Notes under the pieces: model-generated
What the model saw: the letters and a program-made list of their open reading frames with translations, nothing else
Told to the model about the DNA's origin: nothing
The model's database searches: none
NCBI GenBank assembly: GCA_022315425.1
Contig: JAIUPT010000041.1
Location: forward strand, 496,001-560,000
Source: Pseudevernia furfuracea
Lineage: Eukaryota > Ascomycota > Lecanoromycetes > Lecanorales > Parmeliaceae
Length of the DNA stretch: 64,000 nucleotides
Direction: 5' to 3'
Translations under genes and position numbers: made by a program
Shown: positions 20,792 to 33,673 of the stretch, in pieces
Layout: the number at the start of each line of letters is the position of its first letter
How positions within the stretch are numbered: position 1 is the stretch's first letter

Positions 20792-23625
20792 TTATCCGAA
20801 CTCGACCTCTCCGAACAAGCTTGCTCTGACTTGGATAATAGCTGCGAGTTCTAGTATGAATTCTTGTAGGATGATGATGTTCGTCAAAAGGTGGCTAAGA
20901 GTGATCTCTTTGGAATCTTCGGCAGTCTGCGTATCCTGCACGACGGATCCGCTTCGTATACTGCTTGTTTCACTGCCTCCAACATCTGTCATGTGATTCC
21001 TATCGTTCCCGTCTTTTGTCTTGATCTTCACCTTCAGACGGAGAGCATCTGCAGGACCCATGGGCGTGATGACACGTTTCGGTGGTGTAGACGTGGTAGA
21101 GTCTCTCCGCAGCGGCGATGGCGAAAATGTCCTTGACTCCATCTTAGAGGGACTCGGCGAAGGAGATATCTTAAGATGGGTCAACCGGCCGATGAGATTG
21201 GGCGTCGAGGGAACATCTAGTTGTCTTCCTCTTGGAGAGCTGGACCGTGATATGTTCGCTGAGGAAGTCTCGGACATCAGCCGCTCCGAGATAGAACCGA
21301 TCTGGGCGGCATTCCCGGCCTTGGAGCGCGTCGGTCTGGACGAGTCTTCCGACTTTCGCGATGGAGCATTAGAGCCGTTAGCTGCATCTTTATCAATGTC
21401 ATCGCCGACCTTGAAGACGTGTCGTCGCTCAGCAAGATACGTGTCGAACTCCTGGATGTTGTGGCGGAAGGCTTCGACTTGTTGGACCAGAGAGTCCAAA
21501 GCAGCAAACACAGGCGAAGCAACATGATTAACTACATGCGATTGAGGAGGGGAAGTCTTTTTTGGGGTTGGGCCATTCTGCTTACTATGGCCAACGCCGT
21601 TGTTGAGCGTGATTGTATCATCATGGTCAGACCCATCAAGCCCATCATCGGAGATCGCGCTTCGTATGGAAGAGACATCATTATCGGCAGGTTCCCGAAG
21701 GAGCCAGTATTCCATGCGTGTATTGCCACATGAAATCAGCGTTGCAAAAGCTTGGGTGAGACCCAGATTTGTGGCAATGTCGTTCACAAGGAAATCCTCT
21801 AACAACGAGATCAAAGCCTGGAGTAACGGGTCATCAGGTTTGATCGAGTGCGGCTTCGATGCATCACCACGTTCTACCGAATGAGTAGATATCTGGTTTT
21901 TAGGCCCCGTCTTGAAGGCTGGTAAAGGAAGTAGCAACGGAGAGCAGCAGTGGGTTTCAAGAAGCGTTCGTGCATCTTCTAGATGTGCATCGTAAGCCTC
22001 TCGTAGATCGTCATGAAAAATAAGGTCCTCAGCCATTGTGTATAAGAGGGCCGTATCTTTGTGATGGGCGCCTATCGTGCGGACAGGAAGATTTCCAGAG
22101 TATTCAGTCTTGATCATAGTCGATACCGCGAATTGGTGGTGGCTACGTAGAATGACAGAGACGAGTCGTAGAGTTGCTGTGACCGTTTGCTGGTTGCGAG
22201 ATCGAAGGCTCGTGAGAACGAGGTCGACAAGAGTGAAGAGATCGGGCATGGGCTTCTCTTGAACCTGGGCCAGGTTTGTGACGAGTGTCTGGGACTTTCG
22301 GCGGCGAGCCAGCGTAGTTGGTCTCGCTGGTTTGCGTTCATCTTCTGGGATGTCGGGGATTGCCAGTAAATACTGCAATGTCAAGTGTATGAGTTCAGTG
22401 TTGTTGATGGACTCTATGACGCATCGCAAATATGTTAGGACAGCCACAGAAGATCCGCCATCAGCGTCTGAAGACTCCATCAAAGAAGGATAGAGTAGTT
22501 GTTGCAGGAAAAGAAATTTAAAGTGATCAAGCAGGCTGCGCTTGACATCCTCGGAACCGCAATGCTCGAGAACATCCTGCCAGAAGACCAAATATGAGAG
22601 AAATGTTGTTAGATGGGCTTGGAAGTCGGAAGAGGTTGTTTTTTCAGCATCAGAGGGAGTCTTCGGTCTAGGGGTGTCGGAGAAGGATAGAATCGCTGGA
22701 ATGCTGTCGTTGGTGAAGGACAAGACAAGCTTCCTACTAAGCTGACTGTAGAGCGCTCCCAACCCACTTGCCATTAAGGTCGCCAGATCGCTCTCCACAA
22801 TCCATCTCTCCAATTGTTCCGAATGAGACGCCAATTCGATAATGTAGAGCAATCCCGTCCTGGCAAAGTCTCCCACTCTCCCATCATGGTGTACATAGTC
22901 TAATGTGAGGTAGAAAAGTGGGAAGACGTCCTTGTCTTTTCTTGTATGAGATCCAAGATCTCGTTCTTCTGCCGTCATGTTCAATCGGAACCAGGTGGGA
23001 AGTAGTTTTGGCTGAAGCCGTAATTTGGAAGCAATCGCAAAGAGCACTTCTACAATTCTTCCTTCTGTGTCCACCGAAACCATCAGAGGTCCTGTGGTTG
23101 CAATTGTATCGATCAAGCCAAGTAAAGCGTCTGCGAAGGTCTTTTCCTCCAGAAATTCCATCTCTTCACACTCGATAAGGATCTTGAAGACATCCAGTGT
23201 TTCTTGAATGATAGGCTCATTGTGATATGTTGAAGCGACTTGGCTCAAAGTTGAGTATATCTTGAATGTAGACACATGTCGTGCGCAGAGGTGAGGCTCG
23301 GGTGTTTGGACTTCATCCTGGAGGGTTTTCTTTATGTCTTCTAGGCATGCCAACACTGGCTCTATGGGGACGTCTTGCTTCGTAGATATTTTGCGGCGCC
23401 ATATCTGCTACTATACAGGTCAGCGATATCATAGACAGAGCCCTCACTCAGAGCATACCTGTAGCTGATCATGCAATTTCATGAAGCGGATCGAGCGTTG
23501 TTGGGGAGAGCTGAAGCCTGCTTGCTTGGCTGGAGAGGCACCGGTGCCCCCTACAAGCTTCGACAGCTGCGATGGTTAGCATGACAAGACATCAAAAGGC
23601 ACTTGCAAAGGCTTACTAAATCCAT
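20792..23625 (-). CDS. FHIP/RAI16-like protein (FHF endosome-motor adaptor subunit)
   Basis: Three exons (23625-23617, 23566-23459, 23407-20792) are separated by introns of 50 and 51 nt. The first exon codes only for MDL. The protein is 910 aa. The N-terminal 550 residues are an all-helical, armadillo-like RAI16/FHIP domain with LLIEC-like segments, DVFPLFYLTLDYVHHDGRVG, FARTGLLYIIELA and LYSQLSRKLVLSF, as in family members. The C-terminal third is Ser/Pro-rich with a final conserved helix (LSHLLTNIIILQEFILELAA). In Aspergillus and animals this protein, with Hook and FTS, links early endosomes to dynein. The family call comes from motif order; the disordered part 650-850 is lineage-specific. 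Confidence 0.83.
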
Positions 23626-24010
23626 AATGCTGGAGCTTGCCAGAGCAACGATAAACAAGGCGATGGATTCGCGGCTGAGGTCTTCCGAGGATTAGCCGCC
23701 GGAGACGCAAAATCTTGATCCACAAATCTTTTTGACACTGGCCAACAAATGGGCTGCAACAGTTATACTGACATAACAGAGACTATTCGCCTGTAGTTTG
23801 TATGTCGTTCGGGCAACATGTTCCGTCAATGCTCCAACGAGCGACATGGTCACGGAGAAAACCGCGGAATGTGAATCAAGGCAAAGTGGAAAAGGTTGGT
23901 TCTACCAAAACATTCATTTTGTATCGCTCAAAAGGTGCTTCAAGCAAGCAAGCATGCATGCCTGCACGAAACACACAGACCGAAACCTCCCAGGCCTTTC
24001 GACACTTCCC
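23626..24010. other. intergenic between FHIP-like and NC2-alpha genes
   Basis: Holds the promoter of the FHIP-like gene (upstream of 23625 on the minus strand) and the 3' region of the NC2-alpha gene. No further coding is supported. Confidence 0.5.
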
Positions 24011-24863
24011 TTAGAAGTCATCATCATCCTTCTTCTTCCTCTTGGTCCCACCCTTCTTCTTCCGCTTCCCCTCTGCACCGTCCTCGCTATCCTCTTCCTT
24101 CTCCTTCTTCGAAGTCGCAGGTGCATCTGGCACCTTTGCAATGATATCCGCCAAGAAGTCCAACTGGTCATCTTTCACCACCGCTTGCTTCAGATGTGCT
24201 GCCGTGACGCGCTTTGACTGTTTCGCTCGTGCCTCGTTGGCGGCTTTGGTAACCACGGAGATCATGAAGAGTTCGAGCGCTTTGGCTATAACACGAAAGC
24301 TGTCAGTCTGAGTGTTTGTCTGAGTGGGGGGTTTAAGGTAAGGGGTGAGCAAACTTACAAACAGCGGTCGGCGTCACCTGCGCCACCTTGCCTACATCCT
24401 CATCCGCCTGCATGATGCGCTTTATCCTCGCGACCGGAAACTTCGTCTTTACCTCAATGCCCTCCTCCACCCCCGGCGCCGGCTTCTCACAGATCTCTTC
24501 CTCGACCTTCTGCTTCTTTGACTTGCGACCTGCACCTTTCGCTTTCGGTGGTACCTCAGGAGCGAACTCCTCTTCCTCACTCTTAGCCCGTGGTTTTGCT
24601 TTTCCGTTCGTGGGGGGCATGACTGGTGGTTGATATTGATTTGGGAATGTTTGTTGATTTGGGAATAATTGTGGTTGGTGTTGCGGTGGTGGTTGGTCGA
24701 ACGAGAATAAGTCTTGATTTGAGGGTTGTTGAAGATATGAAGGATGGTAGGGAGTTTGCTGAGGCGGGTAATAGGAAGTTGAAAACGGATCTGGGTCATC
24801 GAATGTTTGGAATCCGGAAAGATCTGGTGATTGCGGTGCGTAGGAACCTTCGAAATCATCCAT
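24011..24863 (-). CDS. NC2-alpha transcription corepressor (Bur6/DRAP1-like histone fold)
   Basis: Two exons (24863-24359, 24285-24011), joined across a 73-nt intron in phase 1, give 259 aa. Residues about 150-230 form an H2A-type histone fold: KFPVARIKRIMQADEDVG, TPTAVSKALELFMISVV, and KRVTAAHLKQAVVKDDQ. It ends with FLADIIAKVPDAP, which matches the NC2-alpha tail after the fold. The N-terminal 100 residues are Pro/Gln/Tyr-rich and disordered; the C-terminus is Lys/Glu-rich with a basic patch (KRKKKGGTKRKKK) that may be a nuclear signal. NC2-alpha pairs with NC2-beta (Dr1/Ncb2) and binds TBP on promoters. HAP5/NF-YC is the alternative; the VPDAP end favours NC2-alpha. Confidence 0.85.
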
Positions 24864-25525
24864 TGTGAACAGTGGAGTGGAGCGAGGGCAAAAAGTCCAC
24901 GCTAGTCTGAAGAAGAAATTGCTTTTCCCAGTAGTATCTCAGGAATGCGCAGTGTTGTCTCAATATCAGTCAACTCGTCCCAATAGAGTAATGACGATTG
25001 GCTTGTACAAAAATTGTGCATGCTATGCAGACACTGCCAAGACTTGCATAACTCAGATCTCGGATCAGCCGTCAATTTTTCGACGGGGGAAACTTGAACC
25101 TTTATCTGTCGCAACCCACTTTCACTGGGTCGCGCTAGCGGGTTTAGCGGCATAAAAATGTCGATCATTCAAATGTAATTTGCAGGCACCAACTTTTCAA
25201 TCTCTGACTCCTTCAACGTGTTGAATGATGATAAAGCAACGCTTGATGACTGTTACAGAACGAATGTTCTGATGTGCGCTTGACGAGGAGGTTCTGTTAG
25301 CCTATGTCTGAAGCCTCCATTTTGGTGATGGTTTTAGCGAGGATGCCAGATCGCCTTTGTTGGGTTCGCGGTACTGTCGATGATGGTGAAATTACTTGAT
25401 CTAATCTGACAACCCGCACCTGTGAGCTATAATACTACATGCAGTCTTTCATAGATTCTTCTGCCACATCCGAGACAGCTTGTGATACGCGCCCAAGCTC
25501 TCGATCTCAGTGACTCGGTAGCAAT
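24864..25525. other. intergenic, NC2-alpha promoter side
   Basis: No supported gene. Short frames on both strands (24865-25155, 24902-25168) have no recognisable content. Confidence 0.5.
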
Positions 25526-26670
25526 TCATCGCCAGAATCCATGAATCTCGTTTTCCTCCGTGAGATCATCCCCAATATCCGCATACTTCTTCGACATCCT
25601 ATCCATGTCCAAAGGCTCGAAGAAAGGCTTACCATCCTCGTCAAGCACCTCGGCCAGGTCATCATCCTCGTCACTCGTGCTATCTCTCCTTGCCTTCGGC
25701 CCACCTTCAGCCTTCACATCAGCTCGGGTTTTGGCTATAGGCCTTGCGAGACCGCCCTATTCACGTAAAATGAGCATGTATTGTTCCGAATAACATGTGA
25801 TCTGAATAAATAACAGAGACATACGTCCGTAAGCACAGCTACAGGCGCCTTTCCATCGCTAAGCGTCGACACTTGCTGCAGCATCAGTGTGTAGTTCAGA
25901 TCAGTTTCCAGTGGCAAAGACTTGTTCATGAGCAGTTGGGTATGACTCTGGTCGACTAGCTGATATTTCCATGCGCCTCCTCGCTCATAGGAAAGCGCTT
26001 TCTCAGATAACAAAGCCTTAATAATTTCATCTAGCAATGCGTAGACTTCTGCCACGGAAGCCTTGAGAGGCAGACTGATATTCAGAATATGGCTTTGTCC
26101 TTTGGTCGTTGAAGTTACGTTCACCAAAACGGCCACAAAGTTCTTTTTGGGTGGCGGTTCTTTAAGCTCGACTAGCTGCACAATCTTTTGCCTCAGGTTC
26201 TTGTTTGAAAGCGCTTGCTCCGGCACGCCAGCAGCCAGTAGCTTTTGATCCACATTCATCTCCGTGCTCGCCAAGAGTGGTCCAGCTCGATCCATGATCA
26301 TTTTGCGTTGTTGAACCTGCATGATGGCTCTGTGGGTTTCTCGCATGGCTGCGACGATCGCACCGCGATCTTCGGCTGGAAGCTCGTGTTCAGAAGGGGT
26401 TAGGGTGAATGGTTTGAAGATGTCTGAAGGGTCAGGAAAATTTTTCGTGAAGCCTATTTCACCCAGGCGTTGGGCTTGCTCTTGTTGCCACATGATAACA
26501 TCGCGCATGCCTAAGGTTCTACCACCGCGCGCGCCTGGCTGGACTGGAATCGTGGCGGTGTTCATGGCTTCATAGTGGGCAGGGCTAAGAGTGCTAAGAG
26601 AAGTTTTCATGTGGACGCGTTTTGTTTTGGGTTGAGGTGGGTCAAGATTTGAGGCTCCGGGGTTATTCAT
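25526..26670 (-). CDS. conserved-looking hypothetical protein, 358 aa
   Basis: Two exons (26670-25825, 25756-25526) are joined in phase 0 by a 68-nt intron (GTATGT..ATAG). I chose ATG 26670 because the open frame above it begins with GTG. The N-terminal part is basic (PKTKRVHMKTSLSTLSP), then comes a helical stretch (RDVIMWQQEQAQRLGEIGF), and a middle alpha/beta domain with FVAVLVNVTSTTKGQSHIL and ALSYERGGAWKYQLVD. The second exon is acidic (STSDEDDDLAEVLDEDGKPF) and ends GFWR. I do not recognise the family. No signal peptide or membrane segment is present. Confidence 0.7.
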
Positions 26671-27300
26671 TACCACTTGCTGATGACGACAGGCTCACGG
26701 TCACTGTTGGATATCCAATACCTACAGAAGACACACTCTTACACCCTCAACTGACTTAATGTAATGTACGGAGGTTCTCATGCTGTGATCGTTTTCGGAA
26801 GCTTCTCGGTGGTGCGCCCTGGCTCCTTCCCTTACATTCGTGCACATTCTTTGGGCTCACTACCCTTCGTCGCTATTTCCATTTGACTGTTGTTTCACAT
26901 TTTCCCACATTATAGATTGCAGCAGGAGCCATCAATACAGCATGTCTGGTGCGTCATTGTTAGAATGTAGAGGCGAGTGCAGGCCGACGACCTTAAAGGA
27001 AAACACGAATATGAAGTTCCCTCTCATCTTCGAAACACCTCAACAAGTGCATTAGATTTTCTGTAGTGATTTCCTACAAACACAACGCCCTGCTGCATGA
27101 GTGTGTGTTGATACAGAGCTCTCGGAAAGAGCATGACCCTTGAGAGTGAAGAATTTGAGCCCGCAGGCCCACCAGGTGACGAAGATCTATCCGTTTATGC
27201 AAGAAGAAACGCTAAGAGTCAAAGGTAGGAGGTTGTATGACAGATCTCCCATCGCGATTTGAGCCATGTATTGAGCTTATGTGACGTCGTAGCACACAGC
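26671..27300. other. intergenic, no supported gene
   Basis: Lies between two minus-strand genes: promoter of the 358-aa protein gene on the left and 3' flank of TIM23 on the right. A frame at 26840-27055 (plus) is short and unconvincing. Confidence 0.5.
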
Positions 27301-28038
27301 TCAAAATACCGTCTTTCTTGTCAACTGTAGCATAAAATCGTCAGCCTTGCTCCCGCAGCGATTACACACCAGTGAACTCACCGCCCACAATCCGGCCGCT
27401 GAAGCCACCAGTCCTCCACTAATCATCATCGGCCTTACTCCTTTCGTACTCTTGAATAGCATCCCACTCAAAGCCCCCGCCACAATACTATTGGCACTAT
27501 CATGCCTCCCTCTGTAATAGCCAATCGTCGAATTTATCCCATTGTAGACCATGGCTATCACCGCAGCGCTATTCCCCAAGAAAGGTCCCCTTCTCGTCAT
27601 ACTGTTCAACACACTATTCAGCCTCAGCTTTGGGGGTGCTGAGGCTGGAGATTTTTGAAGTCCTTCAATCATGCCCCATGTTCCGCCGAGTGTAAGCGCG
27701 GATAGATATGTGATGCCAGTACCGTAGCAGAGGTCGTCGGACCAGCCGCGGGAGGGTAACGCTGACTGGGAGCCTGGGAGGTCAGAGAGGGCGGATTCAT
27801 CGAGGGTCAGGTAGTCAAGGCTGTCTTGATTCAGGCCGGCAAGAGGGTGGAGTCGAGATGGGTCTGGGAGCGCGGCAGTGTCGAGAAATGAGGAGACGTC
27901 CTGAGCTGAAGCAGGATCGAAGGCCGTGGGTTGGAAGGGGGTACTTGATGATGATGTGGATGAGGATGGGTCGTGAGAGGAAGAGCTGGAGGATGACGAA
28001 GATGATTTCTGGCCTGTGAGGGTACCCCAGATAGACAT
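27301..28038 (-). CDS. TIM23: mitochondrial import channel subunit TIM23
   Basis: The protein has a Ser-rich N-terminal intermembrane-space domain with LHPLAGLNQDSLDYLTL. The Tim17/Tim22/Tim23 membrane domain follows: YLSALTLGGTWGMIEGLQ, FLGNSAAVIAMVYNGINS, DSANSIVAGALSGMLFK and MISGGLVASAAGLWA. That is four hydrophobic segments, as expected for Tim23. An intron of exactly 57 nt (27381-27325, GTGAGT..TACAG) near the 3' end contains no stop. The spliced product (226 aa, ending WALTRKTVF) fits the family better than the unspliced 245-aa reading. It is the core of the presequence translocase in the inner membrane. It shares a 277-bp divergent promoter region with the THADA-like gene. Confidence 0.93.
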   Translation of the reverse strand: MSIWGTLTGQKSSSSSSSSSSHDPSSSTSSSSTPFQPTAFDPASAQDVSSFLDTAALPDPSRLHPLAGLNQDSLDYLTLDESALSDLPGSQSALPSRGWSDDLCYGTGITYLSALTLGGTWGMIEGLQKSPASAPPKLRLNSVLNSMTRRGPFLGNSAAVIAMVYNGINSTIGYYRGRHDSANSIVAGALSGMLFKSTKGVRPMMISGGLVASAAGLWAVSSLVCNRCGSKADDFMLQLTRKTVF

Positions 28039-28315
28039 AGCGGAGGGTTGAGGATGTAGAGTAGAGCCAAGATTAATGGTGGTGGTGGAGGACTTGGAGC
28101 TGTAGCATTTGGTGACAGGGAGGCCAAAAATTGTTCAAGCTCAATGTGATTGGCGCTGTCGGCAAAGTTGCCTGTCTGGGGATAGACTTCTGGTCACGAT
28201 TTTGCTCAATGCTATTCGCCTTCACTCTTCGTGCATTACATTGTAACAGCAAAGGCGAAATCATGCTTGGGATTTGGTAGCTGATGATAGGCGATGGCTT
28301 TTGCACATCCACCCA
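28039..28315. promoter_or_regulatory. shared divergent promoter of TIM23 and THADA/Trm732-like genes
   Basis: The two start codons lie head to head, 277 bp apart (28038 minus and 28316 plus). No other gene fits between them, so both promoters must lie here or overlap the coding starts. Confidence 0.6.
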
Positions 28316-31300
28316 ATGGAGCTTTACAGAGAACGCGAACCTCAAGACCTCATCAATGGCAGCAATGAAGTTAAAGCAGTACTATCTGAGGATGCACTGC
28401 GTCAATTGAGCAAGTCTTTGACAAGACTTATTCCGAATAGCCATGTGAACTGTCTCGAAGAAGGGTCTTTTATGTATGGAATCCGCCGTCGGCCTAGAGA
28501 AAACTACTAACGGATACAAGGCATATCGAGTCCACGCTACAAGACCTCTTGCAGACCGCTAATTCAACGGGGCTCTCTCTTATCCATGGGGCTGCTGCCC
28601 TGAACGCTCTTTGCGGGTTTCTTGAGCAGTGTAGTACCTCTTCGGAATTTCGAATTCGATATCTCTCGTACAAGACGGAGACATGGACACGAGCTCTCAA
28701 CATCTACTTTACAAAATCAGATAACAACAAGTCCAAGCCGCTGAGAAGTCTACTAGTGACACTAGCACGTCTAGTATCCAAGCATCCTGTAGATACAGAG
28801 AAAGATTCGTTGCTAGGGATTGCTATTTGTATTGCTACTCGAGCTATCCGTAAGATACACGACTTTGCAGATATCAAGCCCGCAATACAAGTATTAGAGC
28901 ACTTCCTTAGCAGTGGTCTCATTGATGCTACCGAAATTACTCAAATCAAAAGACCAGAAGAATTGGGACTCTTTAGGGTGAAGTCAATGGAAAAGGACAG
29001 CCAGAATCTTGAGACTCAGCAGGAACAGATCAATCAATCTGTACAGAAGTTTGCACTTAGTGTGTTGGAATGGATGCAATATCCCGATTGCGCTCCTGCT
29101 GTGGGACGCTTCTTGCCCGTATTTTTCAAGTCGTTTGAAGAGAGCCAGAATGACGACGCTGTTCGCACCTCGGAAGGTGGTGCAATACCCCTGTGGATAT
29201 CCCCAGTAAAGCGAACTCTGGAGCAACACCAGGGACTTTTGGGAGTGTTTGAAATCCACATATTGCCAGGTCTATTCCGCCTGGGCCCTACTGACGTAAA
29301 GGCTTTCTTAGACACGCTACCATTTGAAAGCATCCAGCGTGGGAATATAGGTTTTAGCAGTATTTCAGCCATTCAGTTATGCTTATTGGTGGCAAAAACA
29401 GCTGAAGACTCTAACCTCAGGAAATATCTTACTCAAGGGCAAAATACTTCATTTGACTTGGAGAATCTTGGGATCGGCCTCCTCGAACATTCCTCTTCCA
29501 GAGTGAGGATTGCCGCTCTTTCTCTCTTGGTCTTTTCTTCGACTCCTACAAGACCTTTCTGCAGACGGGTATTACGTCGTGTGCGGCAGTGCATACCGTA
29601 CTTTCATATTGAAGTCGATGCAAAGTCGCGTAACGAGTTCATCGCGTTGGCGAAGAAGCTATGTATGAGACTTCGAGGTGCTACCATGTCTTTGTTGAGG
29701 TGTGACCAAGACCCAAGCACTTTGGGTAGAGAGCAAACCTCAATTACAGCCCCATCAATTGCGAGGTTTGATGGCGAAGGGCCTGTGAGCTCAGGGAATG
29801 TGATCGAGCAAGCGTTGGGTGAGGAATCGCACATTTTGGAAGAGCACCTCGCTTTTCGAAAATGGTACATGGTGTTTCTACTACGAGAGCTGCGCCCAAC
29901 AGCATCATATCAAAGCCATATCACAGCACTGAAGATACTAGAATTCTTAACCGAACAGACCATCGCTCTTCGCAATACGTCGTCCAAAAGCCGCAATGAC
30001 TACTTTGGCGCGTTGAACGAACACCTGCCTCGAGGCTTGTTCCTAAGGCCCCTCACTGAGTTGTTGTTAGATCCCTTTGATGATGTTCGCCAATCTGCAA
30101 ACACAGTCTTCGATCATCATCTCTCGATTAGTTCAACCTCGCAGATAAGTGTATTAAGAGGAGGTACGGATGACGAAGCAGACTTAGTTGATCAGGAGGC
30201 CAAGAATCAAGCCGACATTCAGGAGGACTATCTCAAAGCTAATTATGCGATATTTTTCGACTTGAACAATGCCGAGAACAAAGCCGGAATCACTGGTCGA
30301 GCGGATCACGCAGACGGTTTTGGAAGACTGAACAATCTCCTGTATACAACTAGTTGTGCTCTAGCCAAGCCAGCTAGGTGGCACCAAAGCCCTTATTTGA
30401 TAGTGGACCACGTCATATCAACTTTGGAAAAGGAGGTCGACATCGCCAAGGAAGACCTGTTGTTCGCCGTCAGTAATAGACCTCTTCACGGCCATCTGAT
30501 CGCTCTGAGGTATCACTTCCTTCCTTCTACTCAAATTCTATGTAGGCTGAAGGGGGACATCTAGATACATAGTCAGCCGTTCCGACTATGTTCAATCACT
30601 CGACACATCGCTGGACAAATGGGAAAATCTCGACAGAAGAATGGTCGCTCTTTGCTCCGGAGTCTGGGAGATAGTGCAAGATGTCCTCTGCTTTGATGCT
30701 CCAGAGGGCCATGAAATCAGCGAGGACGACTTCAATGAACAAGATATAGGAACCAAAGATAAGCTTTCATTCTGCTGGCGGGCCCTGAAAGAATCAAGGT
30801 CCGTCGAAATACCACTAACACAACATCTAGCCATTTGCTGACCTTTCTCTCAGTTTACTGATGCATGCAATGGTGACGAATATTGGTTACATTCCTTTAT
30901 CTCTCCGCGAGAGGACTGATTACGAAGGCTATTATAGATTCGGAAGTCAAGCTTTTGCGCAGCTGGCTGAGCTGCGTCATCGGGGAGCTTTCTCAACAGT
31001 CACGCGTACTTTTGCGGCTTGCTGCCTAATTTGTGCTCGTTCATCCCAACTAGCAATTCGAGAGTATCCCAAGACATGGTATAAGGTGATTTTTTCTGCT
31101 CGAAGTGTATTGTCACCGAAGCTCACCGGTGATAGCTTGCGTTGAGAAGTATCGAGGACAATGCATCGTCACTTACGAGAAGGTCTGCCGGTATACCAGC
31201 TATGATCACTGGCGTACTCGCGTCCTATCCAGGAGATAAGTTCTTTAACACTGTGGTTTTGCACTTACAAGCCATGGCAAATGCACCTATCGGTGCTGAT

Positions 31301-33673
31301 CTGGGCTCTCTACCTCAAGTGCATGCGCTGAACTGCCTCAAAGACATCTTCACGGATGCGCGCTTTGGGACCAGCACAGAAGTCTACGTTGCCGATGCTT
31401 TGGAAACTGCCGCTTCGTGCCTTGAAAGCCAGGTGTATGATTGCTTTTGTTTTCTGCAGAAGCACATGATGATGTCTGACACGTTGTCAGATGGAACATA
31501 CGCAACTGCGGCCTAATGCTCTTCAAAGCTCTGCTAAAACGTCTCAACGGTGGGACGGACACTTCATCCACCAAAGCCTCCAGCTCGCGTCGCCGGTTCT
31601 CGCAATTGACATACGAAAAGTATCCCAACCTACCAGACCTTCTGCTAAGACTACTTCGCCAAACACCCGCCCAAACGCAAATTACTGGCAGAGAATTAAA
31701 CCCGACCGTGCAAGCTCACCGGGTGTTTCCTGCACTTGAGGTGATCGAAAGATCTGGTATACCACTTCAGCACAAGGGCCCATTCCTTGATGCTTTGCAG
31801 TACTACAACGAGTCGTCGGACTGGTCGATCCGAGAGAAAGCTGCAAAAACCCTGAGCTTGATTGTGGATGAAACAAGCATCGTGAAGGAAGTCACCAGCT
31901 TGCTTGCACCCAATTGGAAATCGCAAAATGCGTTGCATGGAAGACTACTCCGTTTACGATTCTTATTTGCTCGTAATGAAGCTCCACTATTTGGCGAGCT
32001 GCTAAGTAAGTAGCAATCATCCTGGGGGCACCAGAGATGCTAATTGCCATTACAGCCACCTATGAAGCGATTCCGCCCATATTGGAAGACTCATTTGAGA
32101 CTTTAGTAATACGCAATGCTTGCCCGATCACTGCCGCAGAATTCCTCAACATTATAGCAGACTTATTCGCCATCTTGGTTCTTTCCAACAGTAAGTCACT
32201 TTCGCGCCACAATTACTGCATACTGAGGACTACTGTAGGCGAAAAAGCTGAGTCATTCTTGTTGCCGGTACTGGCAATGGAACAAGAAAACATAGCCAAG
32301 TGTTCCGCTTCAGCTCTTCAGAAGAGTGCCCTTAGGCGTTGCACAACCCTAGCCAACTACGTACATGCTTTGAATAGTCGGCCACAGAGGCCTGAGACTC
32401 TCCGTCATTTCTCACAAGCCGATACAGATGCGCTTCAGAACGTGAATATGGCACTACAGAATATGTCTGATGAGAATGACTTGGCCGTCCTACGTTACTG
32501 TTCCGCTCGTGAGCTTCGTTGGGCTTCAGATATAACGGAATGCTCAGAAAGAACTGTTGGAATGTTATCGAAGAATCCTCGGCAATTTGATTATACCCTC
32601 GCTTTGCATGGATATGTTCTTGGAGAACGCTATGCATCTAGTCCTACAAACACTGAAGTCCAATCATGGATCTGTCTACTCTCCGAAGCAGGAGCCGAAC
32701 ACTCCGTGAGTCTTTCAAGTTAGTGCATCTATGACTCGCTAACATTGGATTCCAGGATCTTCGTACTCGCACAGCAGCAGTCTTCTCGATAAGAGCTTTT
32801 TTCGATGGTTTACTGGATCATAATTTCCAACTCGTTCCAGACCCTCTAATCTTCGGAGTCTATCTGGCGCTCTATGACAGTCTGGTAGATGACGATGAAG
32901 ATGTCCGAGACCAAGGGGCAAGGGTCGCCTCGAGAATTATTTCTGTAATGTCCACGGCTGCCGACAACGACACCACTGCTCTATCGCTATCTCCACCTGC
33001 GGCTAAGAAAAGATTACTTCGGTTTCTACGCGAAGGGTATCGGACTTCGATGCTGCTCTGCGTGGAAAGCGTTTCACGGCTGATTGGTATGGATTCAGCA
33101 CTAGGCTCCACCTCGGCTAACATGCAGGGTATTGAACCTCAGAGCGAGCAGGGCAAGTTTGTCTTGCACCTTCGCCCTGTTGCCGATCTTTCTCTAGAAG
33201 CCCGAACAACATCAACCGTAGTCTTTGTCGAAGAAAGACAGAACTTGTATATCGATACCGTCAGCGAAGCCGAAGATTGGGCGGAGCTCTTGTTTTGGCT
33301 TGACCCTGACACATGGCCCTCGAGCCTCCTATCAAACTTTGAAACCTGGACTGTCGAAGGACTCGCGCATATCCTTAAGGATCTCCAGAACAATGTAGAC
33401 GGAGCGCTGAGTCCGACGTCGAAGCCAGAAGTCTTTACCCTTTTCACTCGAGTCTTACTAGCAGCGAAGGTACTGATTTTGCGCTGCGGGACCCTTTTGT
33501 CTTCAAGAGAAAGGGGTAGAAAGTATGTATGTGTTGTTTTGTTGGAGAAGCTTCTAGATTTGGGCAGATCACGGCACTTTCATGACCTGCTACTTCATCG
33601 TATTGAGACGGTGTTAAAGGAAATTGGCCAGTGGCCAGATTCAAGATTAGGGGTAGTTGCCGCGGCGAGTTGA
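28316..33673 (+). CDS. THADA/Trm732-like tRNA methylation partner (DUF2428)
   Basis: Nine exons (28316-28473, 28521-30509, 30565-30798, 30854-31085, 31136-31434, 31491-32005, 32056-32190, 32239-32705, 32756-33673) join in frame to 1648 aa. All introns are 47-56 nt; the first has a perfect ACTAAC branch site. The product is a long alpha-solenoid. The DUF2428 core includes RHRGAFSTVTRTFAACC, SLTRRSAGIPAMITGVLA and CGLMLFKALLKRL, which are hallmarks of THADA and yeast Trm732. With the Trm7 methyltransferase, Trm732 directs 2'-O-methylation of position 32 in some tRNAs; that role is inferred from the family. Human THADA is of similar size. In exon 7/8 the 48-nt intron is stop-free. Confidence 0.9.

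Noticed and set aside
24042..24868. Plus-strand frames over the NC2-alpha gene
   Set aside because: Antisense shadows of a gene with a clear histone fold.
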